Source: Sulfitobacter sp. SK012 (GTDB lineage: Bacteria > Pseudomonadota > Alphaproteobacteria > Rhodobacterales > Rhodobacteraceae). Taken from it: a DNA stretch of 64,000 nt. Positions 35,275 to 44,846 of the stretch are shown here, one piece after another. The notes below the pieces were generated by a model. The model searched no databases, was not told the DNA's origin, and worked only from the letters and a program-made list of their open reading frames with translations. The translations under genes were made by a program, and so were the position numbers. The stretch lies in NCBI RefSeq assembly GCF_003352085.1, contig NZ_CP025804.1, forward strand, positions 1,178,001-1,242,000. The letters are read 5' to 3'. Within the stretch, counting starts at the first letter, position 1, and each line of letters opens with the position of its first letter.

Positions 35275-36075
35275 ATGAATAAGAAACTCAAGCAGTCTCA
35301 CCGCGAAAGAGAGCTGATCGACACGTTGCGCCGTTTAGGCGGGTCTGCACGCAGCGCTGATCTGGCAATAACGTTAGGTGTGTCAGAAGAAACGGTACGC
35401 CGTACCATCAAGGCGTTGTCAAAATCTGGCGCGTTGGAGCGGATGTATGGCGGCGCATACTTGGCAGGGCCGCGTGACACGCACAATTTTTTCCACCGCA
35501 TCGCTAGACATTCAACAGAAAAACGTAGGATTGCATTGGCCGTCGACCACCTTCTTCAAGACGGCATGACCTTGTTTTTGGACGTCGGGTTTACAACTGC
35601 GTTTGTCGCCGAAAAGCTGCGCGGGTACTCCAATTTGACCATCGCGACAAATTCCATCGGGGTTGCGCAGGTATTGGCCAATCATAATGGCAACCGCGTG
35701 CATTTTCTGGGTGGCGAAATGCAGACTGACAAACGCGGGACCTTTGGCTTTGAGACCGAACAGCAAAGCCGGAAATTTGCGTATGACTTGGCCGTCTTTA
35801 GCGCCGATGCTCTGTCAGAGCGCTTTGGATTTCTGTACCTCAACGCAGCGGAGGCCAACTTGGCCGCTGTGATTGCGAGTTCTGCTGAAAAGGTAGCGGT
35901 TGTCTTGGATCACCACAAATTCGATCAAACAGCGCCGCATTGCGGTCTTGATGCAAATCTAGTGGATCTCCTCATAACGGACGAGCCACCCGGAGAGAGT
36001 TTGGCGAGGGCGATTGAGGCTTGGAATATCGAAATTCATCTGGCGGTAGGAGCTGATCATGACGCACCAAATTGA
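35275..36075 (+). CDS. DeoR-family transcriptional regulator
   Basis: Begins with MNKKLKQSHRERELIDTLRR at 35275 (266 residues); the upstream extension from a TTG would place the protein across the operator repeats. The helix-turn-helix (ADLAITLGVSEETVRRTIKA) and the family motif LERMYGGAYL are followed by a sugar-phosphate-sensing domain (DVGFTTAFVAEKL, VHFLGGEMQ). DeoR proteins are usually repressors released by a phosphorylated sugar. It is 18 nt ahead of the Na/Pi transporter and should share its transcript; the ABC importer at 29416 is another likely target. Confidence 0.9.
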   Translation: MNKKLKQSHRERELIDTLRRLGGSARSADLAITLGVSEETVRRTIKALSKSGALERMYGGAYLAGPRDTHNFFHRIARHSTEKRRIALAVDHLLQDGMTLFLDVGFTTAFVAEKLRGYSNLTIATNSIGVAQVLANHNGNRVHFLGGEMQTDKRGTFGFETEQQSRKFAYDLAVFSADALSERFGFLYLNAAEANLAAVIASSAEKVAVVLDHHKFDQTAPHCGLDANLVDLLITDEPPGESLARAIEAWNIEIHLAVGADHDAPN

Positions 36076-36093
36076 TGTTCGGGGCACCGTGCA

Positions 36094-37773
36094 ATGGTGA
36101 TCTTGAATTTCCTGATTAGCATCGCGGGCGCGACGATGTTGCTTTTGTTCGCTGTGCGGTTGGTTCGTACAGGGATTGAGCGCAGCTATGGCGCATCGTT
36201 CCAACGGTTGCTGACAGGGCAGAGCAACCCCGTGCAGGCAAGCTTTGTTGGCTTGGCGCTGGCTGTGGTGCTCCAAAGTTCGGCGGCCGTGGCCCTCCTG
36301 ACCACCGGCTTTGCTGCGAGTGGGCTGCTGGCGTTTGGGACGGGGCTTGCCATTGTGCTGGGCGGTGATCTTGGATCGGCGCTGATTATCCAGCTTCTGT
36401 CATTTGATCTTGCTTGGCTCGTTCCGATCTTGCTGGCCATCGGCGGCTGGCTGTTCGTTAAGACTGAGAAAAAGAAACTACGGCAAGCAGGGCGCATCAT
36501 AATGGGGATCGCGTTGATCCTGATTTCGCTGCAATTTCTACGCGAGGCGATGGACCCGATCCGGGGCAGTGCCTTTTTGCCTGCAGTCTCAGAATACCTT
36601 GCACGAGACTATATCACAGCTTTTCTGGTTGGGGCGGCACTCGCATTCTTGATGCACAGTTCAGTTGCGGCGATCTTGATGTGCGTGACCCTAGTAGAGG
36701 TTGGCGCGCTCCCGTTTGCGGCGGGGCTATCACTTGTTTTAGGCGCAAATCTGGGGAGCGCGTTCATTCCGGTTTGGTTGACCCGTGGCATGGCATTGCC
36801 AGCGCGACGGATCGTTTTCGCCAACCTCGCCCTGCGTGGGATTTGGGCGATCGTAAGTCTTTTTGCGGCCAACCTGATTTTGCAAGATAGGCTGCTTGCG
36901 GCCGAATTTGGCAGCCAAATGTTGATAAACGCCCACATCGCCTTCAATGCGTCCATGTTGGTGCTGGCATTGCCGTTCTGCAATATGTTGCGGGTGCCCT
37001 TTGAAAAACTATGGCCTGGCCAAACGGACCCTTCGGATATCCTGAACCTGTTACGACCCGAGAGCGCGCTTGAGCCGGAAAACTTTGGCACCCCGACCCA
37101 AGCAATATCCTCCCTCAAGCGCGAGCTACTGCGCATGAACGAGTTGTTAGAAGCCATGTTTCGCCCGGTTATGACGCTGTATCGTTCCGGCGAAAAGAGC
37201 CAGCACGTCGCCGTGAGATCCCTTGATCGCGAGGTAAACGCCTGCCTTACAAGGGTGCGCGATTTTGTTGCCAGCCTCCCGATCGAGGTCATGGCCAAAG
37301 AGGATGGTCGTGTGGCCCGCGACATGCTGGAATATGCCATCCGCCTGGAAAAGGCCGGCGATGTGGTTGCTGAACGGTTGGCCATTCTGGCCGGCGATCT
37401 GAGAAAAGAAAACGGCACCTTTTCTAAGGACGGGTGGCAGGAACTGGAGAGTATGCACGAGAGTATTTTGGCCAATATGAAACTGGCTTCAAATGTTTTG
37501 ATATCCGATGATCTGGAAAGTGCGCGCCTGTTGAATATGGAGAAAACTGAAATGAAGCGCGCAGAGCGTAACAGTCGCAAGCGCCATTTTCACCGTTTGC
37601 AGTCCGGCGAGGTTCAGAGCTTTGCGACCAGCGATATTCATCTGGAAACCTTGCGCGCTTTTAGGGATTTCAACAGTGATATTGCTGCGGTCGCGACGCC
37701 GATTTTATATGCAAATGGTCAACTCTTGGAGACACGTCTGATAGAAGAATTACCCACTCTGCAGGAAGATTAA
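36094..37773 (+). CDS. Na/Pi cotransporter family protein with C-terminal PhoU-like domain
   Basis: 559 residues. The two inverted transport repeats carry the QSS signatures (VVLQSSAAVALLTTG; FLMHSSVAAILMCVT) and the Gly-rich loops VLGGDLGSALIIQLL and VLGANLGSAFIPVW. About ten membrane helices are followed, from residue 330, by a helical PhoU-like cytosolic region. Members move phosphate with Na+, in some cases outward. Next to a phosphatase and a phosphorylated-compound importer, it may balance the phosphate set free in the cell. Confidence 0.92.
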   Translation: MVILNFLISIAGATMLLLFAVRLVRTGIERSYGASFQRLLTGQSNPVQASFVGLALAVVLQSSAAVALLTTGFAASGLLAFGTGLAIVLGGDLGSALIIQLLSFDLAWLVPILLAIGGWLFVKTEKKKLRQAGRIIMGIALILISLQFLREAMDPIRGSAFLPAVSEYLARDYITAFLVGAALAFLMHSSVAAILMCVTLVEVGALPFAAGLSLVLGANLGSAFIPVWLTRGMALPARRIVFANLALRGIWAIVSLFAANLILQDRLLAAEFGSQMLINAHIAFNASMLVLALPFCNMLRVPFEKLWPGQTDPSDILNLLRPESALEPENFGTPTQAISSLKRELLRMNELLEAMFRPVMTLYRSGEKSQHVAVRSLDREVNACLTRVRDFVASLPIEVMAKEDGRVARDMLEYAIRLEKAGDVVAERLAILAGDLRKENGTFSKDGWQELESMHESILANMKLASNVLISDDLESARLLNMEKTEMKRAERNSRKRHFHRLQSGEVQSFATSDIHLETLRAFRDFNSDIAAVATPILYANGQLLETRLIEELPTLQED

Positions 37774-37813
37774 TGATCTGCCGAGGGGTGGCTTAAGGCC
37801 GACCTACGCATTG

Positions 37814-37834
37814 CCATCCTTTTAGAGCGGATGG
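37814..37834 (+). terminator. Weak hairpin between convergent transcription units
   Basis: CCATCC and GGATGG pair across a 9-nt loop in the 151-nt gap between the Na/Pi transporter and the converging alcohol dehydrogenase gene. The stem is only 6 bp and no strong T-run follows. Confidence 0.3.
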
Positions 37835-37924
37835 TCTGTCCCGACGCTTTTCCTTATCGACAAACTCGCTAGAAAACCCGAGCTTTGCCACGTTGCGCAA
37901 AATGGGTGTCGTTCCGCTGGGCTC

Positions 37925-39070
37925 TTAGACAAAACTCAGCAGGAGCTCTCGGGTGTTTTCCGCTGTCATATTGACCGGATTGCCGCCTGTGCTTGGATCA
38001 TTAAGGGCACCGGCCACAATGCGGTCAATATCCGGATCTGCGACGCCTAGTTCTGTGAGGGTTTTTGCAATGCCAAGTGAGGCATTTAATTCATCAACAT
38101 AAGAAGTGAAGCCGTCAAACCCGCCAGCTATCCCTAGATAGTCAGCAGCGCGGTCTATGACGCTGGTGATTGCGGGGCGATTGAATTGCAGAACTGCCGG
38201 CATGCAGACTGCGTTCGTCGTGCCATGGTGGGTATGGTACATGGCCCCAATAGGGTGGGACAGCGCGTGGATCGCACCAAGCCCTTTTTGAAACGCAGTT
38301 GCGCCCATGATGGCCGCTGACATCATATGCGCGCGGGCTTCGATGTCTGTGCCGTCCGCAAACGCGCGTGGCAGATATTCTTTGACCAAACGCATCCCTT
38401 CAAGGGCCATGCCTTGTGACATGGGGTGGTAGTGCGGCGAGCTAAAGGCCTCAACGCAATGGGCAAAGGCATCAAGGCCAGTGCCCGCTGTGATGAAGCC
38501 CGGCATGCCAACGGTCAATTCAGGATCACAAATCACAACGGCCGGCAGAAATTTTGGGTGGAAAATGATCTTCTTTTCCTCGGTGACCGAATTGGTGATC
38601 ACCGATGCGCGTCCCACTTCGGACCCTGTGCCTGCGGTGGTTGGCACCGCGACAATGGGCGCAATCGCGTCCGCATCTGCGCGGGTCCACCAATCGTCCA
38701 CGTCTTCAAAATCCCACAACGGGCGCGTCTGTCCCGCGAGAAAAGCGACCAATTTGCCAAGATCAAGCCCCGAGCCACCGCCAAAGGCCACAACCCCGTC
38801 ATGCCCGCCTTCTTTGAAGGCCTTCACACCCGCTTCAGCGTTCTTTTCGTTAGGGTTTTGGTCGACATCGGAAAACATCGCTCTGCCAAACCCAGCGGCT
38901 TCCAGCAGATCGAGCGTCTTGGTGGTGATGTCCATATTGGCCAAACCACGGTCCGTAATCAAAAGCGGCTTCTTGATGCCCGCGACAGCGCAAGCATCGG
39001 CGATTTCAGAAATGCGCCCTGCGCCAAAACGGATTGATGTGGGGTAGGACCAGTTTGCTGTGATGCTCAT
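37925..39070 (-). CDS. Iron-containing (group III) alcohol dehydrogenase
   Basis: 381 residues. The NAD(P) site is GGGSGLDLGK and the metal-binding region contains DAFAHCVEAF and the His pattern IHALSHPIGAMYHTHHG, in which the conserved Asp and His residues hold Fe2+ or Zn2+. The family oxidises small alcohols, 1,3-propanediol and hydroxy acids. As last gene of the TRAP/GS operon, 5 nt after the aldehyde dehydrogenase, it is the likely first oxidation step on the hydroxyl group of the imported compound or of its gamma-glutamyl derivative. Confidence 0.94.
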   Translation of the reverse strand: MSITANWSYPTSIRFGAGRISEIADACAVAGIKKPLLITDRGLANMDITTKTLDLLEAAGFGRAMFSDVDQNPNEKNAEAGVKAFKEGGHDGVVAFGGGSGLDLGKLVAFLAGQTRPLWDFEDVDDWWTRADADAIAPIVAVPTTAGTGSEVGRASVITNSVTEEKKIIFHPKFLPAVVICDPELTVGMPGFITAGTGLDAFAHCVEAFSSPHYHPMSQGMALEGMRLVKEYLPRAFADGTDIEARAHMMSAAIMGATAFQKGLGAIHALSHPIGAMYHTHHGTTNAVCMPAVLQFNRPAITSVIDRAADYLGIAGGFDGFTSYVDELNASLGIAKTLTELGVADPDIDRIVAGALNDPSTGGNPVNMTAENTRELLLSFV

Positions 39071-39075
39071 CGTCT

Positions 39076-40449
39076 TCAGGCCTTCTTAAGGTGGTATGAT
39101 TTTGGGCGGGTCAGATTGTGATAACCAATAACTGAAAGCCCGCCGCCGCGACCTGTGTCTTTGCAGCCGGTCCAGCACAGGGCTGGGTCAAGGTAGTCGG
39201 CGCGGTTCATAAAGACAGTGCCCGTTTCGATCTGATCCGCGATCGCCTCGGCGCGACCAGCGTCTTGCGTCCAAAGCGAGGCTGTCAGGCCAAAATCGCT
39301 ATCATTCATCAAACGGATCGCTTCGACATCATCTTTGACAGGCATGATGCCGACAACTGGGCCGAAACTTTCTTCGCGCATCACACGCATATCATGTGTC
39401 ACGCCCGTCAGGATTTGCGGCATCAGGTATGCGCCACCATCTTGGGGGAAATTGACCGGGTCGATATGGGCTGTCGCACCGTCAGCAATGGCTTCAGCCG
39501 TTTGTGCGCGCACTTCGTCGGCAAAGCGGACATGCGCCATGGGCCCCAACGTGGTTTCTGGATCCAGAGGGTTTCCAAGCTTGTAGCCATTTACGATCGC
39601 AACTGCCTTTTCGACAAAGGCATCAAAAAGGGTTTCGTGGACGTAAATCCGTTCGATCCCGCAACAGCATTGGCCGGAGTTGAACATCGCACCGTCGATC
39701 AAAGTATCGACTGCGGCGTCAACGTTGGCATCTTCCATGACGTAACCGGGGTCTTTGCCGCCAAGCTCCAGCCCAACGCCGGTGAAAGTGCCGCTCGCTG
39801 CGGCCTCCATTGCCCGACCACCACTGACGGAGCCAGTGAAATTCACAAATCCAAACGCGCGCTCTGCGATGAGGGCCGATGTGGTTTGATGATCAAGGAA
39901 CACGTTTTGGAACACATCTTCGGGGATCCCTGCGGAATGGAATGCGGCGGCCATGCGCTCGCCCACCAAGGGGGTTTGTGATGCGTGTTTTAGCATCACG
40001 GCGTTGCCTGCAATAAGTGCTGGAGCCACCGTATTTATGGCGGTCATATACGGGTAGTTCCAAGGGGCAACGACCAAAACGAGCCCATGTGGAACACGTT
40101 TGATCACACGGCGGAACGCGTCGCTATCTTCGATTACAATGGGGGCCAATGTTTCTTGAGCGATTTCCGCCATATAGCTGGCACGTTCATTAAACCCGCC
40201 AAATTCACCGCCGTAGCGGACAGGGCGGCCCATCTGCCACGCAATCTCGGGTACGATTTCGTCGTTCATCGCGCCGATGGCTGCTACACCTGCTTGAACA
40301 CATGCGATGCGCTCAGCCAAGGGCAGGGCGGCCCAATCCGCCTGGGCCGTTTTTGCCCGTGCAACGGCGGCCTGAGCTTCGGTCTGCGTCAAGGTTGGAC
40401 GGGTCGCATAGATGGAGCCATCGATGGGAGAAGTGCAGCTGATCGTCAT
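39076..40449 (-). CDS. NAD(P)-dependent aldehyde dehydrogenase
   Basis: 457 residues. The catalytic cysteine lies in FNSGQCCCGIERI, the general base in GLELGGKDPGYV, and the cofactor loop in NFTGSVSGGRAM. The length and the motifs match succinate-semialdehyde/gamma-aminobutyraldehyde-type enzymes, including PuuC-like ones. It should oxidise the aldehyde made by the neighbouring alcohol dehydrogenase to a carboxylate. It lies between that gene and the glutamine-synthetase-like gene, with 5-nt gaps on each side. Confidence 0.95.
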   Translation of the reverse strand: MTISCTSPIDGSIYATRPTLTQTEAQAAVARAKTAQADWAALPLAERIACVQAGVAAIGAMNDEIVPEIAWQMGRPVRYGGEFGGFNERASYMAEIAQETLAPIVIEDSDAFRRVIKRVPHGLVLVVAPWNYPYMTAINTVAPALIAGNAVMLKHASQTPLVGERMAAAFHSAGIPEDVFQNVFLDHQTTSALIAERAFGFVNFTGSVSGGRAMEAAASGTFTGVGLELGGKDPGYVMEDANVDAAVDTLIDGAMFNSGQCCCGIERIYVHETLFDAFVEKAVAIVNGYKLGNPLDPETTLGPMAHVRFADEVRAQTAEAIADGATAHIDPVNFPQDGGAYLMPQILTGVTHDMRVMREESFGPVVGIMPVKDDVEAIRLMNDSDFGLTASLWTQDAGRAEAIADQIETGTVFMNRADYLDPALCWTGCKDTGRGGGLSVIGYHNLTRPKSYHLKKA

Positions 40450-40454
40450 TGTTT

Positions 40455-41816
40455 TTAAGCCCTTTCAAACCCGCGTGCGATTTCCCAATCGGTCACGACA
40501 CGGTCAAATTCTTCTTGTTCCCACCCGGCGGCGCGGGTGTAGTGATCGATTACATCGTCGCCCATCGCTTCGCGCAACATGGTAGACTTATTCAGCGCAT
40601 CTTGTGCATCGCGCAGGTTGCGCGGGATGTGTTCAGCGGAATTATCTTCATAGGCGTCGCCTGCAAAAGCAGGGGGGAGGGGCAGTTTTTCTTCGATACC
40701 TTTGATGCCTGCTGCCAGCATGGCGGCTTGGGCAAGGTAGGGGTTCATATCAGAGCCGGGGATGCGGCACTCAACGCGAATTGCTTTGCTGCCTTCGCCG
40801 CACAGACGGTAAGCGGCGGTGCGGTTGTCTACGGACCAGATGATACGTGTCGGCGCAAAGGTCCCTTTGGCAAAGCGTTTGTAGCTGTTGATGTAAGGAG
40901 CCATGAAATAGGTGTAGTCGGATGCATAAGCGACCAACCCCGCCATGTATTGATCCATCAACTCGGATTTTCCGTTCGGGCGATCAGCGTCAAAAAACGC
41001 CGGCTTTCCGTCCTTCCAAAGCGATTGATGCACGTGGCTGGATGATCCCACGCGATCATGGTGCCACTTGGGCAGGAATGTCGCTGCATGGCCCTGCTGC
41101 CAGGCAATCTCTTTGACTGCATGTTTTGAAATTGTGTGATGATCGGCGCAATCCAGAGCCTCGGCGTATTTGATGTTAAGCTCTTCTTGGCCGGCTTCTG
41201 CCTCGCCCTTTGATCCTTCAACCGGGATACCCATCGCATAAAGATGGTTGCGCACTGGGCGCATCACCACTTCTTCTTTGGTGGTCTGCAGGATGTGATA
41301 ATCTTCGTTATACGCACTGATCGGGGTCAGATCGCGAAACCCGCTCTTGGCGATTTCGCCAAAGCTTTTTTCAAACAGAAAAAATTCCAACTCGGTCGCC
41401 ATAGTCGCGGTGAAGCCCATCTCCGTCAGACGCGCGATTTGCTTTTTCAGCATGGCACGGGGTGAATGCGGGATCGGATTATGGTGGTGATCCATCATAT
41501 CGCAAAGCACCATCGCGGTGCCGTCGAGCCAAGGAACCGGGCGCAGAGTGCTTAGGTCGGGCTTCATAATGTAGTCGCCATACCCCTGTTCCCAACTGGT
41601 CGAGGCATAGCCATCAGGCGTGGCCATCTCCAAATCAGTCGCGAGAAGGTAAGTGCAGCAATGGGTCTCCTCGTGGCCACTGTCGACAAAGGCTTGTGCG
41701 TGAAAGCGTTTGCCCATCAGGCGCCCTTGCATGTCCACAAGGCAGACAAGCACGGTATCAATTGCGCCGTCCGCGACGCGGGCTTTCAGATCATCGAAAC
41801 TCATGGTGCCGGGCAT
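40455..41816 (-). CDS. Glutamine synthetase family protein, probable gamma-glutamylamide synthetase
   Basis: 453 residues with the complete catalytic barrel: TELEFFLFE, EAEAGQEELNIKYAEAL, GSSSHVHQSLW and the ATP/Glu-binding VDNRTAAYRLCG and ECRIPGSDMNPYLA. The tyrosine used for adenylylation of true GlnA is absent (the C-terminal region reads PRNLRDAQDAL), which points to the PuuA/GlnA3/GlnA4 group. Those enzymes join glutamate to polyamines, ethanolamine or alkylamines with ATP. Its place in a catabolic operon with two dehydrogenases and an amidohydrolase supports this. Two starts are possible (41816 and an ATG at 41804); neither has a strong ribosome site. Confidence 0.9.
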   Translation of the reverse strand: MPGTMSFDDLKARVADGAIDTVLVCLVDMQGRLMGKRFHAQAFVDSGHEETHCCTYLLATDLEMATPDGYASTSWEQGYGDYIMKPDLSTLRPVPWLDGTAMVLCDMMDHHHNPIPHSPRAMLKKQIARLTEMGFTATMATELEFFLFEKSFGEIAKSGFRDLTPISAYNEDYHILQTTKEEVVMRPVRNHLYAMGIPVEGSKGEAEAGQEELNIKYAEALDCADHHTISKHAVKEIAWQQGHAATFLPKWHHDRVGSSSHVHQSLWKDGKPAFFDADRPNGKSELMDQYMAGLVAYASDYTYFMAPYINSYKRFAKGTFAPTRIIWSVDNRTAAYRLCGEGSKAIRVECRIPGSDMNPYLAQAAMLAAGIKGIEEKLPLPPAFAGDAYEDNSAEHIPRNLRDAQDALNKSTMLREAMGDDVIDHYTRAAGWEQEEFDRVVTDWEIARGFERA

Positions 41817-41873
41817 GTCATGTCCATTCGTATGTTGGATTGGAGGCCACAGGATGCGGCCCCCAAAAGTCGT

Positions 41874-42905
41874 TTAGCCGTAACGGTAAGGACGTCCAGC
41901 TTTGACCATATCTGCGTTGTATTTTTTGAAAATATCAACCACGCGGCGTTTTGTTTCAGACTCCGCTGCGATTTCTTCCCAGAAAACCTGCGCAGCCGCT
42001 TCGACGGTCGCCCATTCGTCATCAGGAATTGAGGTCAGTTCCATCTTTGGCCCGTTAACGCGCAAGTTGGCCTCGCCACCCCAATACCACCACTGGCGAT
42101 AGTAGTGTGACTGATCACAACAAACGCGGAACAAGGTCTGCAGGTCTTCTGGCAGTTCATTCCAGCGGTCCATATTGGCAAAGAACGATCCCGCCCAAGC
42201 ACCGGAGATGTTGTTGGTCAGGAAGTAATTGGTCACATCGGCCCAGCCAACTGTGTAGTCTTCGGTGATGCCAGACCATGCGATGCCATCAAGTTCGCCG
42301 GTTTGAACGGCAACTTCGATGTCTTCCCATGGCAGGTTTACCGGCACGACGCCAAACTGAGTAAGGAAGCGGCCCGCGGTTGGGAAGGTAAAGATGCGCT
42401 TGCCCTTGAGGTCCTCGAGGCTGCGGATCGGGTCTTTGGTTGCGAAGTGGCAAGGGTCCCAAGCACCAGCAGAGATGTGCTTTACGCCAACTTTGGAATA
42501 TTCTTCATCCCAAATTTCGTTCAAGCCGTACTGATTAAACAGCACCGGCACATCCAGTGAATAGCGAGATCCAAATGGGAAGTATCCACCAAAGACGGTC
42601 ACTTCTGTTGGCGATGCCATTGAATCATCATCAGACTGAACCGCGTCGATTGTGCCGCGCTGCATGGCTTGGAACAACTCGCCCGTAGGGACCAGTTGAT
42701 CTGCAAAGAACAGCTCGATCTGCATGCGGTCGCCGGCAATTTTGTTGAACATCTCAATTGCTGGAACGATCACCTCGGCGGCCAATGCGGCACCAGCATA
42801 GGTTTGCATCCGCCATTTGATGGTGCTTTGCGCCAGTGCAGGCGTCGCCAGAGCCGCAGCGGGAACAACAGCTGCGCCTTGGATAAACTTACGTCTTGAA
42901 GTCAT
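41874..42905 (-). CDS. dctP: TRAP transporter substrate-binding protein (DctP type), Tat leader
   Basis: The ATG at 42905 follows AAGGAGAGAAGAT and opens MTSRRKFIQGAAVVPAAALA, a twin-arginine leader; the longer frame to 43022 has no support. The 343-residue protein has the DctP fold (AMQRGTIDAVQ; LPWEDIEVAVQTGELDGIAW). The segment that normally reads K-I-R, whose Arg binds the ligand carboxylate, reads KRIFTFP here, with Phe172 at the Arg position. The ligand may therefore not be a plain carboxylate. It is the periplasmic component for the DctQM pair upstream. Confidence 0.92.
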   Translation of the reverse strand: MTSRRKFIQGAAVVPAAALATPALAQSTIKWRMQTYAGAALAAEVIVPAIEMFNKIAGDRMQIELFFADQLVPTGELFQAMQRGTIDAVQSDDDSMASPTEVTVFGGYFPFGSRYSLDVPVLFNQYGLNEIWDEEYSKVGVKHISAGAWDPCHFATKDPIRSLEDLKGKRIFTFPTAGRFLTQFGVVPVNLPWEDIEVAVQTGELDGIAWSGITEDYTVGWADVTNYFLTNNISGAWAGSFFANMDRWNELPEDLQTLFRVCCDQSHYYRQWWYWGGEANLRVNGPKMELTSIPDDEWATVEAAAQVFWEEIAAESETKRRVVDIFKKYNADMVKAGRPYRYG

Positions 42906-42948
42906 ATCTTCTCTCCTTGGTTGGTTTGCGACCACTTTGGGTGGTTCT

Positions 42949-44277
42949 TTATGGTTTGTTATAAACATAGTCAGGTAACCACGTGGCGATGCCCGGAAAG
43001 ACCATGACCAGCACAAGGGCAAAGACCATAATCAACACAAAGGGCGTAATCGATGCATAGATATCACGTAGCGAAATTTCTGGTGGGGCCATGGCCCGCA
43101 TCAAGAACAGATTGTAGCCGAACGGCGGCGTCATATAGGCAATCTGCGTGGTGATCGTGTAAAGAATGCCGTACCAAATCAGGTCAAATCCCAGCTCTCC
43201 CACCAGTGGTACGTAAAGCGGTGCAACGATGACCAGCATGGCCGTGTCATCAAGGAAGGTGCCCATCAGGATAAAGCTAAGCTGCATCAGAATTAGGATC
43301 ATCCAAGGGCTGAGGTTCAGCCGTTCGGTAAAGACGCTTTCGATGGCTTTGACCGCGCCAAGCCCGTCGAACACCGCGCCAAAAGCGAGGGCCGCCAAAA
43401 TGATCCACATGAACATGCAGGTGATGCCAAGGGTGTTGCGCACCGAGTTTTCAAACACCTCTCGGGTCATGCGCCCTTTGAACACAGCCGCAGCAAATGC
43501 AGCTAAGGCGCCGATGGCGGAGCTTTCGACTAAGGAGGTCCACCCGTTCACAAAGGGCACCATCATGGTGGCGAAAATAACGATGGGCAGCAATCCAGCA
43601 CGCAGCAACCGCATCTTTTCTGCACGTGGAATATCGCGCTCGCTTGCGTCTAGGACTGGGCCAAGTACTGGATTAATGCGGCAGCGTACCACGATGTAAA
43701 TAATGAATAATCCCGCCATCATCAGGCCGGGTATCACCCCTGCAAGCCACAGCTGGCCGACCGGTTGGCGTGCGATCATTGCGTAGAGGACCAGCACGAC
43801 GGAAGGCGGCACAAGGATGCCCAAACTAGATCCCGCCTGAATAACCCCCGTGACCATGCGTTTGTCGTAGCCGCGTTTTAAAAGCTCGGGCAGGGCGATT
43901 GTTGAACCGATTGCCATGCCCGCGACGCTAAGCCCGTTCATCGCCGAAATCAGAACCATGAGCCCGATCGTTCCAATCGCCAAGCCGCCGCGCAGCCCGC
44001 CCATCCAGACGTGAAACATGCGGTAAAGATCGTCGGCAATTTTGCTTTCTGACAAAACGTAGCCCATGAAAATGAACATCGGCAGGGTCAAAAGCGGATA
44101 CCATTTCATCAGCTTCATCGCAGCCGAGAAGCCGATATCAAAGCCACCCTTGTCGCCCCACAACAAAAGTGCGGCAACAACGGCGATAAAGCCAATAGCG
44201 CCAAATACGCGCTGACCTGTGAGCAGCATCAGCATCATCGAGGAGAACATGAGGGTGGCGATCAATTCATACGACAT
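42949..44277 (-). CDS. dctM: TRAP transporter large permease (DctM)
   Basis: 442 residues with about twelve hydrophobic segments. Conserved stretches include SAMNGLSVAGMAIGSTIALPE, VIQAGSSLGILVPPSVVLVL and LDDTAMLVIVAPLYVPLV, the repeated Gly/Pro-rich helical hairpins of the ion-transporter superfamily. It carries out Na+-driven import of ligand delivered by DctP. Its start overlaps the DctQ stop by 1 nt. Confidence 0.95.
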   Translation of the reverse strand: MSYELIATLMFSSMMLMLLTGQRVFGAIGFIAVVAALLLWGDKGGFDIGFSAAMKLMKWYPLLTLPMFIFMGYVLSESKIADDLYRMFHVWMGGLRGGLAIGTIGLMVLISAMNGLSVAGMAIGSTIALPELLKRGYDKRMVTGVIQAGSSLGILVPPSVVLVLYAMIARQPVGQLWLAGVIPGLMMAGLFIIYIVVRCRINPVLGPVLDASERDIPRAEKMRLLRAGLLPIVIFATMMVPFVNGWTSLVESSAIGALAAFAAAVFKGRMTREVFENSVRNTLGITCMFMWIILAALAFGAVFDGLGAVKAIESVFTERLNLSPWMILILMQLSFILMGTFLDDTAMLVIVAPLYVPLVGELGFDLIWYGILYTITTQIAYMTPPFGYNLFLMRAMAPPEISLRDIYASITPFVLIMVFALVLVMVFPGIATWLPDYVYNKP

Positions 44278-44846
44278 CAGAATGTTTCGCCTTTGATGCG
44301 GAGGACATCTTTGAGCAGTTCAGAGATGCATTGGAGCAGCATCAAAAACATCCCAAGGATCATGATTGATTTGATGGGCCAAAGGTAGGGACGCCAGGCT
44401 GTAGAGGACCGCTCCATGCGCCCGACTTCTTCGGTGCCAGTGACAAGCCCGCCAAGGAATGAAAACGGCTCGGTCCCCCAATATCCCAGTGAATAGGCGG
44501 TCGAACTGACAGCTCCGTAAAGCAGGACGCCGAGATAGAATATCAAGAAGAGCACGGTGATCAAATCGAACCACGCTTTCTTGCGGACGGACCATTCGCC
44601 GTAAAGGAGATCCATCCGAACATTTGAACCCAACTGGATCGAGTAGGGGCCGCCAAGGATGTAGTAGGCGACCATCACAAACTGGGCCATTTCCAACGTC
44701 CACAAGGATGGGACATAGAAAGTCTTACTGATTGAGGACCACAGCAAGACGCCCATGAGGACAAAAATGCCGTACATCATGACGCGTCCGACGCGGTAGT
44801 TCAGGCCGTCGACCGTTCGGATGTAGCCGCGCATCAAGCCTGACAT
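44277..44846 (-). CDS. dctQ: TRAP transporter small permease (DctQ)
   Basis: 189 residues with four membrane helices, including MMYGIFVLMGVLLWSSISKT and TVLFLIFYLGVLLYGAVSST. The motif MVAYYILGGPYSIQLGSNVRMDLLY is typical of the DctQ family. It joins with DctM to form the membrane part of the transporter. It overlaps the amidohydrolase gene before it by 13 nt. Confidence 0.93.
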   Translation of the reverse strand: MSGLMRGYIRTVDGLNYRVGRVMMYGIFVLMGVLLWSSISKTFYVPSLWTLEMAQFVMVAYYILGGPYSIQLGSNVRMDLLYGEWSVRKKAWFDLITVLFLIFYLGVLLYGAVSSTAYSLGYWGTEPFSFLGGLVTGTEEVGRMERSSTAWRPYLWPIKSIMILGMFLMLLQCISELLKDVLRIKGETF

